NCBI GenBank assembly: GCA_937901055.1
Contig: CALCGO010000352.1
Span: 1-5,612 of the forward strand
DNA from: an uncultured Rhodobacterales bacterium
GTDB taxonomy: Bacteria > Pseudomonadota > Alphaproteobacteria > Rhodobacterales > Rhodobacteraceae
Length of the DNA stretch: 5,612 nt
Reading direction: 5' to 3'
Positions 1 through 4,378 of this stretch are shown piece by piece. The notes under the pieces were generated by a model. The model ran no database searches. It saw only the letters and a list, made by a program, of their open reading frames with translations, and was not told the origin of the DNA. Every line of letters starts with the position of its first letter. Position 1 is the first letter of the stretch. The position numbers and the translations under genes were made by a program.

Positions 1-178
1 CGCCTTGCGAGGTAACCTCAAGCGCAAACGAAGGCTCTTCGCCTTTGGGCAAAACAATCGACACAGGGTCAATAAACCCACGCCCCAACACAGCCGAACA
101 CGCAGCTTTGGCCGCTGCGGCCGCACAAGCGCCCGTGGTCCATCCGCGGCGTAATACTTTGTCAGGTTCGTGTGTCAT
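1..178 (-). CDS. cbiD: Cobalt-precorrin-5B (C1)-methyltransferase CbiD, N-terminal part (gene runs off the window)
   Basis: Only the first 59 codons are present, reading from an ATG at 178 down to the left edge. The protein opens MTHEPDKVLRRGWTTGACAA, followed by an alanine-rich stretch and then FIDPVSIVLPKGEEPSFALE. The RxGWTTGxCAxAAAKAA signature and the DPVxIxLPKG strand near residue 37 are typical of the CbiD N-terminus. The family performs the S-adenosylmethionine-dependent C1 methylation of the contracted corrin ring during cobalamin synthesis, in the cytoplasm. The start lies 17 nt after the stop of the HAD phosphatase gene, so the two are probably co-transcribed. The only Shine-Dalgarno-like stretch is a weak AAGGG on the minus strand, close to the ATG. 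The rest of the gene, and any other cobalamin genes, would lie to the left of this window. The family call is firm for this fragment; integrity of the full gene cannot be judged. Confidence 0.9.
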   Translation of the reverse strand, partial: MTHEPDKVLRRGWTTGACAAAAAKAACSAVLGRGFIDPVSIVLPKGEEPSFALEVTSQG

Positions 179-195
179 TCAGCCCTTATAGCTCG

Positions 196-894
196 TTAAT
201 CCAGCCCTAGCCATTCCGGTATTTCACCAATATCGCGCAACACCACATCGGCATATGGCGCGAGCCCCTCGGTCACCGCTGGCCCTGTCAAAACGGCGAT
301 GTTCATCATTCCTGCCGCGCGTCCTGCGCGTAGATCATGTGTACTGTCACCAACCATCGCTACTTCGGAGGGATGCAAGCCCATCGCATCGGAAAATCCA
401 AGCAACATACCGGGTTCGGGTTTTGCGCCAAAACCTGTATCGCACCCGCTAACGAAGTCGAATTGCTCAAGAATGCCGACACTGTTTAGGTGTGCACGTG
501 CTGGCGCCTCGTTATCATTCGTTGCAAGGCCGATTTTCAACCCGTTGGCGCGAAAGCGATCCAATAACAGCCCCAAGTCTGTCACAGGGGATTGTGGCGC
601 TTTTGAACCCGTTTCAATCACATATTCCGTCAACTCAAGACGATCCCAATGGGGCAATGCGGAATGCACCGCGTCCATAATCCCGTCCATCGAGTCGGTG
701 ATCATCACGCTAGAAGGTAAAAATGCACTGTTTTCCAGATCGTAATCCATCGCCTTGGCCAGCGTGGCGGCCAACACGGCATCGCCTTCGGACACGTCCG
801 CAATAAATCCGGCGCACCACACGCCCCATGTCGCGTGGAAATCGAACAACGTTCCGTCTTTGTCAAACAGCAGCGCCTTGATTGTCTTTGTCAC
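196..894 (-). CDS. HAD-superfamily hydrolase, phosphoglycolate-phosphatase-like
   Basis: This is a 232-residue cytoplasmic haloacid-dehalogenase-fold phosphatase. All four HAD motifs are visible. Motif I is DKDGT, with nucleophile D11 and acid/base D13. Motif II is ATND, with T125. Motif III is K158 in AKPEPG. Motif IV is GDSTHD, with metal-binding D183 and D187. Residues from about 20 to 95 form a helical cap of the Gph/PGMB type. Length fits the Gph subfamily (about 220-230 aa), so a small phosphorylated metabolite such as 2-phosphoglycolate is a reasonable substrate guess, but HAD substrate cannot be read from sequence. The start codon is GTG at 892-894 (GTGACAAAG), preceded by AAAAGGGTGAG as a ribosome-binding stretch. 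The stop is a TAA 17 nt before cbiD, suggesting one transcript. A cobalamin-pathway phosphatase role is possible but only from position. The gene is divergent from the thioesterase. Confidence 0.88.
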   Translation of the reverse strand: MTKTIKALLFDKDGTLFDFHATWGVWCAGFIADVSEGDAVLAATLAKAMDYDLENSAFLPSSVMITDSMDGIMDAVHSALPHWDRLELTEYVIETGSKAPQSPVTDLGLLLDRFRANGLKIGLATNDNEAPARAHLNSVGILEQFDFVSGCDTGFGAKPEPGMLLGFSDAMGLHPSEVAMVGDSTHDLRAGRAAGMMNIAVLTGPAVTEGLAPYADVVLRDIGEIPEWLGLD

Positions 895-946
895 TTGCTC
901 ACCCTTTTAATGCTGCTACCCTACCTCCGACATTTAAGGAGGCCTC
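895..946. promoter_or_regulatory. Divergent intergenic region between the HAD and thioesterase genes
   Basis: These 52 nt must carry the 5' signals of both divergent genes unless the promoters lie inside the coding regions. On the plus strand AAGGAGG at 936-942 is a near-perfect Shine-Dalgarno, 4 nt before the thioesterase ATG. A very weak plus-strand promoter pairing, TTGCTC (895-900), 16-nt spacer, TACCCT (917-922), keeps only the most conserved positions and should be taken as tentative. I see no clear promoter for the minus-strand gene. Confidence 0.35.
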
Positions 947-1381
947 ATGGCGCGTGAAAGATCCAGTCGTGCAGACTATGCACAGTTCAAACAAATGACC
1001 ACCCGTTGGCGCGACAATGACATGTACGGCCATATGAACAACGTCGTCTTTTACGAATATGTAGACACAGCCGTGAACACGTGGCTGATCGAAAACGCCG
1101 CTATGGATATCCCCAACGGCGAGATCGTCGGTCTGGTGGTGGAGACGTCCTGCACCTACCACGGATCACTAGGGTTTCCTGAACCGCTTGACGTAGGGCT
1201 TAAGGTCTCGCGGGTCGGCAACACGTCCGTTACTTTCGAAATTGGTCTGTTTGATGTGAACGACCAAAACGCCGCTGCGGAGGCGCGCTTCACGCATGTT
1301 TATGTAAACACAGAAACCCGCCGACCCGTTCCCTTGCCGGATGGGCTGCGAGGGGCGCTTGAACAGTTGGTTGTCGGTTGA
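947..1381 (+). CDS. Acyl-CoA thioesterase, 4-hydroxybenzoyl-CoA thioesterase (4HBT) hot-dog family
   Basis: A 144-residue cytoplasmic protein of the usual single hot-dog-domain length. The diagnostic segment is TRWRDNDMYGHMNNVVFYEY (residues 19-38). D25 is in the position of the catalytic Asp of Pseudomonas-type 4HBT enzymes, just before the GHMNN turn that opens the central helix. The rest shows the expected beta strands, including ETSCTYHGSLGFPEPLDVGL, where family members often bind CoA, and a closing strand EARFTHVYVN. The likely reaction is hydrolysis of an acyl-CoA or aryl-CoA thioester; the substrate cannot be assigned. The start is fixed by AAGGAGG at 936-942. The gene stands alone on this strand, with 195 nt to the next start. 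Close alternatives are YbgC/FadM-like thioesterases of the same fold, which lack a visible distinguishing feature here. Confidence 0.88.
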   Translation: MARERSSRADYAQFKQMTTRWRDNDMYGHMNNVVFYEYVDTAVNTWLIENAAMDIPNGEIVGLVVETSCTYHGSLGFPEPLDVGLKVSRVGNTSVTFEIGLFDVNDQNAAAEARFTHVYVNTETRRPVPLPDGLRGALEQLVVG

Positions 1382-1441
1382 TCGACGGACCCTAACCAAC
1401 ACCTTCAATATTCATGTGCCACGGCCAAAACGAACCACGCG

Positions 1442-1495
1442 TATTTATGCCGATTCCTGCTTTGCAGCCATAAAACGATGGCCAAACGGCAAATA
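1442..1495 (+). other. Bulged long inverted repeat (possible RNA hairpin) in the thioesterase/Ala-rich intergenic region
   Basis: The right arm 1478-1495 can pair along its whole 18 nt with three blocks on the left: TATTT (1442-1446) with GCCG (1449-1452), then TTTG (1461-1464), then GCCAT (1467-1471). The loop is AAAACG. The left arm carries bulges of 2, 8 and 2 nt. No T tract follows, so it does not look like an intrinsic terminator. It lies 60 nt after the thioesterase stop and 81 nt before the next start. Function is unknown and chance pairing is possible. Confidence 0.35.
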
Positions 1496-1551
1496 GAGGG
1501 CTATTGGGCCTGTAGTCGTGGGGATTGGTTAATCTTTCGCCCACACAAGGC

Positions 1552-1557
1552 TAATAT
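1552..1557 (+). promoter_or_regulatory. Weak candidate -10 element (TAATAT) before the Ala-rich gene
   Basis: TAATAT sits 19 nt before the ATG at 1577. A poor -35 match, TTAATC at 1529-1534, is 17 nt upstream. The rest of the 1382-1576 interval holds only the bulged hairpin at 1442-1495. This is a tentative promoter; the transcript would have a leader of about a dozen bases and so exclude that hairpin. Confidence 0.25.
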
Positions 1558-1576
1558 TTTACGGAGGCCACGCGCC

Positions 1577-1930
1577 ATGAAAAAGATTATTGCAATTATC
1601 GTTATCCTCGCCGCAGCCGGCGCCGGATATTACATGTATTCCCAAAACAAAGCCGCTGAGGCCGAAGCCGTAGCTATGGCTGCCGCCGAAGCTGAAGCGG
1701 CTGCCGCAGCAGAGGCCGCCGCTGCTGCCAAAGCCGCCGCCGAAGCTGTTGAAGAAGCCGCAGCCGCCGCCCTTAAAGCCGCTGAAGAGGCCGCTGCAAA
1801 AGTTGCCGCTGATTTGGCTGCCGAAGCCGAGGCTGCAGCGCAGGCCGCAGCAGACGCGGCTGCACAGGCTGTTACGGATGCGATCGAGAACGTTGTTGAA
1901 GGTGCTACAGAAACAGCCCCTTCCAACTAA
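1577..1930 (+). CDS. Small membrane-anchored alanine-rich helical protein of unknown function
   Basis: I do not recognise a family. The 117-residue product begins MKKIIAIIVILAAAGAGYYM: two lysines, then a hydrophobic segment (about 4-22) ending in an aromatic YYMY belt, which reads as an N-terminal membrane anchor. Residues 26-100 are almost entirely Ala with interspersed Glu and a few Lys, Gln and Asp (48 of 75 are Ala; 56 of 117 overall). This composition predicts one long, acidic, continuous helix, resembling in style the Ala/Glu/Lys-rich spacer of TolA. The tail (about 101-117, ending TETAPSN) is polar and probably flexible. With a short positive N-terminus the helix should face the periplasm. 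The start is chosen at 1577 because GGAGG (1563-1567) precedes it by 9 nt and the anchor begins there; an in-frame ATG at 1478 lacks such support. The gene is monocistronic, followed by a strong terminator. A structural spacer or envelope-linking role is a guess. Confidence 0.8.
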   Translation: MKKIIAIIVILAAAGAGYYMYSQNKAAEAEAVAMAAAEAEAAAAAEAAAAAKAAAEAVEEAAAAALKAAEEAAAKVAADLAAEAEAAAQAAADAAAQAVTDAIENVVEGATETAPSN

Positions 1931-1938
1931 GCTTGTTA

Positions 1939-1962
1939 TTTCGGGTAAGACCTTACCCGAAA
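1939..1962 (+). repeat. Perfect 11-bp inverted repeat (hairpin) after the Ala-rich gene
   Basis: TTTCGGGTAAG (1939-1949) is exactly mirrored by CTTACCCGAAA (1952-1962), separated by 2 nt. As RNA it would form about 10 bp with a GACC tetraloop. It starts 9 nt after the stop codon and no T tract follows, so it may protect the 3' end of the mRNA, or act with the terminator that follows. Confidence 0.6.
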
Positions 1963-1976
1963 CGAAATATCAATTT

Positions 1977-2021
1977 GCAATGCCCTGCTGGACCAAATGT
2001 CTGGCGGGGCATTGTTCATTT
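1977..2021 (+). terminator. Intrinsic (Rho-independent) terminator of the Ala-rich gene
   Basis: AATGCCCTGCTGGAC (1979-1993) pairs with GTCTGGCGGGGCATT (1999-2013) over 15 positions, three of them G-U wobbles, around the loop CAAAT. One further C-G pair and one G-U pair extend the base. The stem is followed by GTTCATTT and, after AGGCC, TTTT. It lies between convergent genes, so it may also stop minus-strand transcription from the DUF3572 gene, although the minus-strand T tract is poorer. Confidence 0.75.
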
Positions 2022-2047
2022 AGGCCTTTTGAAAACGCACATACTGT

Positions 2048-2326
2048 TTAGGTCCAGTTCGGCACATCACCGCCCGGCAAAGCGCCTCTCGCCAGCATCG
2101 GGGCTTCCGTCGCCATATGTGCATCTTCGCAGAACGCCATAACCATCGAGTCGTCGCTTAATAGGAAATCCAGCACAAACCCCAGAAACTCCGGTTCTTG
2201 TGCCCGCGTCCGCAAATCATCCGCCGCAATCCCTGTCATACCTAGAAACTGCGTAAGCATATCGTCATGCCCTGCCAACCAGCCGAGCACCTGAATACCA
2301 ACCCGTTCCGCATTCTCGCGGTTCAT
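2048..2326 (-). CDS. DUF3572 family protein
   Basis: A 92-residue, soluble, mostly helical protein. The segments VLGWLAGHDDMLTQFLGMTG, the DDLRTRAQEPEFLGFVLDFL helix, and the C-terminal MVMAFCEDAHM...RGALPGG match what I know of DUF3572, a small alphaproteobacterial family of about 90 residues with no established function. The start at 2326 is chosen because AAGGA (2338-2334 on the minus strand) lies 7 nt upstream. An in-frame ATG 15 nt earlier (2341) overlaps the upstream stop as ATGA and would add MKDHR, but has no Shine-Dalgarno. The gene follows the PEBP-like gene by 11 nt, and its ribosome-binding site begins on the last base of that gene's stop codon, so translation is probably coupled. 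No signal peptide or membrane segment is seen. Confidence 0.85.
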   Translation of the reverse strand: MNRENAERVGIQVLGWLAGHDDMLTQFLGMTGIAADDLRTRAQEPEFLGFVLDFLLSDDSMVMAFCEDAHMATEAPMLARGALPGGDVPNWT

Positions 2327-2337
2327 CCTGTGATCCT

Positions 2338-2733
2338 TCATGGATAAGACAAGGTCGACGCAGCAACGCCCAAGGGGTTCGACAGACTTTGTGTAGGGGC
2401 CGCTGTCACGCTCCATTCATAAGTGTGCGTGCCATTTGGCGGGCAAGGACTTTTGTACCGGAAGACATCCGCTTGCGTCATCTCGGCTCCGTCATACTCG
2501 ATCCAGCCACCGCCGTGATTATACCCGAGTGCATCAAAATCCGTCAGTTCGAAATACAACCACTTTGTTCCATCCGGAACATCGTTTAGTTGAAAAACCG
2601 GGTTCCCGACCGTATTCGGCCGCCCGGAGGTGCAAAGTTTCAGCCCCTCCCAGTTGAACCCGACGGTAAATTCGTCGGCCACAGCACCCGTTGCCGCACC
2701 CAACAGGGCAATGGTTATTAATATACGCTTCAT
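2338..2733 (-). CDS. Secreted PEBP-like (YbhB/YbcL, Raf kinase inhibitor-like) protein
   Basis: A 131-residue precursor with a clear signal peptide, MKRILITIALLGAATGAVA, with likely cleavage after A19. The mature part shows the bacterial PEBP pattern: a PVFQLNDVPDGTKWLYFELT strand region where families have SPAFxLxxVPxGTxxL; TDFDALGYNHGGGW (64-77), corresponding to the DPDAPxxxHW ligand loop; and KSPCPPNGTHTYEW (94-107), corresponding to the second conserved GPCPPxGxHxY block. It is shorter than typical YbhB-type proteins (about 150-180 aa), so it is a compact variant. C34 and C97 could form a disulfide in the periplasm. Family members bind small anionic or phospholipid-like ligands; the ligand here is unknown. 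GGAGGT (2744-2739 on the minus strand) is 5 nt before ATG 2733 and fixes the start; an in-frame ATG at 2766 would bury the signal peptide. It is first gene of a pair with DUF3572. Confidence 0.75.
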   Translation of the reverse strand: MKRILITIALLGAATGAVADEFTVGFNWEGLKLCTSGRPNTVGNPVFQLNDVPDGTKWLYFELTDFDALGYNHGGGWIEYDGAEMTQADVFRYKSPCPPNGTHTYEWSVTAAPTQSLSNPLGVAASTLSYP

Positions 2734-2757
2734 AAAGTACCTCCAATCCGGATCATC

Positions 2758-2763
2758 ATTATA
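2758..2763 (-). promoter_or_regulatory. Candidate -10 element for the PEBP-DUF3572 unit
   Basis: Read on the minus strand this is a perfect TATAAT, 24 nt before the ATG at 2733, which would give a leader of about 17 nt that still contains the GGAGGT ribosome-binding site. The -35 region is weak: TTGCCT is 21 nt upstream, longer than the normal 16-18 spacer, and the sequence at the right spacing has no good match. An activator-dependent promoter would fit. Confidence 0.45.
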
Positions 2764-2882
2764 CATCGCCTAATTCTCCGCTACAGGCAATCACGATAAG
2801 TTGTTGAAGGCGCCAGAAGATACGCGGTATTTCGGGTGGCTAGTTGGAAAAAACCTCCTATGCTTCCAGAAGTTTCATCAAC

Positions 2883-2887
2883 GGGAG
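2883..2887 (+). promoter_or_regulatory. Ribosome-binding site deciding a TTG start for the cytochrome c' gene
   Basis: GGGAG ends 8 nt before the TTG at 2896-2898. No good Shine-Dalgarno precedes the other in-frame candidates, GTG 2836 and ATG 2860, and only the TTG start places the signal peptide at the N-terminus. The TTG sits in the 3-nt loop between AATTTTT (2889-2895) and AAAAATT (2899-2905). Confidence 0.7.
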
Positions 2888-2895
2888 AAATTTTT

Positions 2896-3366
2896 TTGAA
2901 AAATTCAACGCGCATTTTCACTATCCTAGCCTCGGCCGCCTTTGCCGTTTCAGCATACGCCGGAAGCCATAATTTGGTGACCGCAGATGTTAACGATCCA
3001 GTGTCGCTCCGGATCAACCTGATGCAAAACGCGGGCGCCGCGACAGGGCTGGCATCGGGCATGATGAAAGGGAATATCCCGTTTGACCCAATCGCGGCAC
3101 AGGCGGCATTGGCAACGATCAACACCGCAGCCCTTGGGTTACCGGGTCTGTTCCCGGCTGGCATGGAAGAAAACATGCGTAGCAGCGCAGGCCCCGCCAT
3201 CTGGTCCGACGCGGCAGGCTTCAATTCGGCCATGGCGAAGTTTATTTCGGACACCGGAGCTGCCAAGTCGTCTGCGCCTGCTTCTGTCGAAGAACTGCAA
3301 GCAGCTTTCGCAGCCGTTGGTGCCAATTGCCAAGCCTGTCACAAAGCTTACCGCATCAAACGCTGA
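2896..3366 (+). CDS. Periplasmic monoheme cytochrome c', c556-type
   Basis: A 156-residue precursor. The signal peptide is MKNSTRIFTILASAAFAVSAYA, written with TTG as start; cleavage is likely after A22. The mature part of about 134 residues is a four-helix bundle of the cytochrome c'/c556 family, recognised by the single heme-binding motif at the extreme C-terminus, CQACH (C145, C148, H149), followed by KAYR. In helix 1, SLRINLMQNAG puts M43 where c556-type members have the sixth-ligand Met; high-spin c' proteins have a non-ligating residue there. A low-spin, electron-carrying protein is therefore more likely than a gas-binding c'. No ATG exists between the signal peptide and M43, so the TTG start (with GGGAG 8 nt upstream) is preferred. 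The stop is 8 nt before the diheme cytochrome gene, so they are almost certainly one operon and may exchange electrons. Confidence 0.85.
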   Translation: MKNSTRIFTILASAAFAVSAYAGSHNLVTADVNDPVSLRINLMQNAGAATGLASGMMKGNIPFDPIAAQAALATINTAALGLPGLFPAGMEENMRSSAGPAIWSDAAGFNSAMAKFISDTGAAKSSAPASVEELQAAFAAVGANCQACHKAYRIKR

Positions 3367-3374
3367 TCGCGTGA

Positions 3375-4265
3375 ATGAATAAACTGCTAAAACTGATCCT
3401 GGCATTCGCGGCGTTTGTCGCGGGTGTTTTGTGGCTGCTTTCCGCGCCGGAAATGCTGTCTGACAGTGCCGAATTCGCACGCGACGGCGACGTCGAAAAA
3501 GGCCGAGACGTGTTCTACGCCGGCGGATGCGCCTCCTGTCACGCTGCGCCCAAGGCCGAAGGCGAAGCCAAATTGCTGCTAACAGGCGGCCGCGAATTCC
3601 CCTCCGCTTTTGGCACATTTTATGCCCCGAATATTTCACCAAACCCGGAATTCGGTATCGGAAACTGGTCGCCGCTCGACTTGGCCAATGCCATGATCAA
3701 AGGCGTTTCACCAGACGGGCAGCACTATTATCCAGCGTTCCCGTACACGTCCTATTCGCGCGTAGAACCTGCCGATATCGTTGACCTGCATGCCTTCCTC
3801 AACACTTTGCCACCCTCAAGCGAAGTCAACCAAGCGCACAACCTCCCGCTGCCTTTCCGTTTCCGCCGCGCGCTTGGCTTGTGGAAGCTTCTCTACCTGA
3901 ATGACTCCGTCGTTTCTGGCGATTTCTCACGCGGCCAATATCTTGTCGAGGGGCTGGGCCACTGCGCGGAATGTCATACTCCACGGACCGTCTTTGGTGG
4001 GCTAAAACCTGCGAAATGGATGTCAGGTGCCCCCTTGCCCGAAGGGGACGGCCGCGTTCCCAACATCACACCTCACGCGGACGGCCTTGCCCATTGGGGC
4101 GTCGGGGATTTCACCGAATATCTTGAAAGCGGTTTCACCCCGGATTTCGATTCCGCTAGCGGGGTGATGGTTGATGTCATTGAAAATACATCACATCTGA
4201 GCAATGCAGATCGCCTCGCTATCGCTACCTATCTGAAATCTCTTGCGCCAATCGCAAAGCCCTGA
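3375..4265 (+). CDS. Membrane-anchored or exported diheme cytochrome c
   Basis: A 296-residue protein. Residues 4-23 form a hydrophobic N-terminal segment (LLKLILAFAAFVAGVLWLL) that is either a signal peptide or a retained anchor facing the periplasm. Two cytochrome c domains follow. Domain 1 has CASCH (C52, C55, H56), the block NISPNPEFGIGNWSPLDLA (86-104), and YYPAFPYTSYS (118-128). Domain 2 has CAECH (C197, C200, H201), NITPHADGLAHWGVGDF (230-246), and GVMVDVIENTSHLSNADR (263-280), where M265 is a plausible axial ligand. The layout resembles the first two domains of the triheme cytochrome subunits of alcohol and aldehyde dehydrogenases, and stand-alone diheme relatives; the third domain is absent. 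Where those proteins often have a Met in YPAMPY, this one has F122, so the sixth ligand of heme 1 is uncertain. The ATG follows the c' stop by 8 nt with no clear Shine-Dalgarno, suggesting translational coupling. It probably relays electrons to the respiratory chain; the donor is unknown. Confidence 0.85.
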   Translation: MNKLLKLILAFAAFVAGVLWLLSAPEMLSDSAEFARDGDVEKGRDVFYAGGCASCHAAPKAEGEAKLLLTGGREFPSAFGTFYAPNISPNPEFGIGNWSPLDLANAMIKGVSPDGQHYYPAFPYTSYSRVEPADIVDLHAFLNTLPPSSEVNQAHNLPLPFRFRRALGLWKLLYLNDSVVSGDFSRGQYLVEGLGHCAECHTPRTVFGGLKPAKWMSGAPLPEGDGRVPNITPHADGLAHWGVGDFTEYLESGFTPDFDSASGVMVDVIENTSHLSNADRLAIATYLKSLAPIAKP

Positions 4266-4309
4266 CACCCCTAGTTTTGTTTACAATTGTTCGTACTTTC
4301 TTGGCGGCG

Positions 4310-4324
4310 TTAACTTTCGGTTAA
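4310..4324 (+). promoter_or_regulatory. CtrA-binding box (TTAA-N7-TTAA) upstream of pleD
   Basis: TTAACTTTCGGTTAA is a perfect match to the alphaproteobacterial CtrA consensus of two TTAA half-sites with 7-nt spacing. It lies 54 nt before the pleD ATG and about 25 nt upstream of a candidate -10, close to where activating CtrA sites overlap the -35 region. This is the only such pair I found in the window. Confidence 0.7.
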
Positions 4325-4349
4325 TGCTTTTAGTGTTCTCTCCGACCCA

Positions 4350-4355
4350 TATAAA
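4350..4355 (+). promoter_or_regulatory. Candidate -10 element of the pleD promoter
   Basis: TATAAA ends 23 nt before the ATG of pleD. There is no good -35 hexamer at 16-18 nt spacing (CTTTTA at 4327-4332 is poor), which fits an activator-dependent promoter using the CtrA box just upstream. Between 4266 and 4309 I see only a T-rich stretch with the short palindrome ACAATTGT and no clear terminator for the cytochrome operon. Confidence 0.5.
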
Positions 4356-4378
4356 TAGTGTGTGTTTTTGGAGGGTAA

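Noticed and set aside
299..745. 148-codon plus-strand open frame opposite the HAD gene
   Set aside because: The minus strand carries all four HAD motifs; the plus-strand product shows no recognisable domain.
1478..1576. 33-codon N-terminal extension of the Ala-rich protein from an upstream ATG
   Set aside because: There is no Shine-Dalgarno at 1478, the extension would bury the membrane anchor, and GGAGG is correctly placed for the ATG at 1577.
1630..1926. 98-codon open frame on the minus strand opposite the Ala-rich gene
   Set aside because: Its Ala/Ser-rich product is the expected antisense reading of repeated GCN codons; it has no membrane anchor or ribosome-binding site, while the plus-strand gene has both.
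1933..2142. 69-codon plus-strand open frame downstream of the Ala-rich gene
   Set aside because: It crosses the hairpins and the terminator and runs into the antisense of the DUF3572 gene.
2781..3326. 181-codon open frame on the minus strand
   Set aside because: It is antisense to the cytochrome c556 gene, whose signal peptide and CxxCH motif are unambiguous.
3139..3642. 167-codon Arg-rich open frame on the minus strand
   Set aside because: It overlaps two clear cytochrome genes and its Arg-rich, low-complexity product is typical of a shadow frame in GC-rich DNA.
4283..4290. ACAATTGT palindrome after the diheme cytochrome gene, considered as an operator
   Set aside because: Eight bases in a T-rich region is too short and too likely by chance, and it matches no operator I can name.
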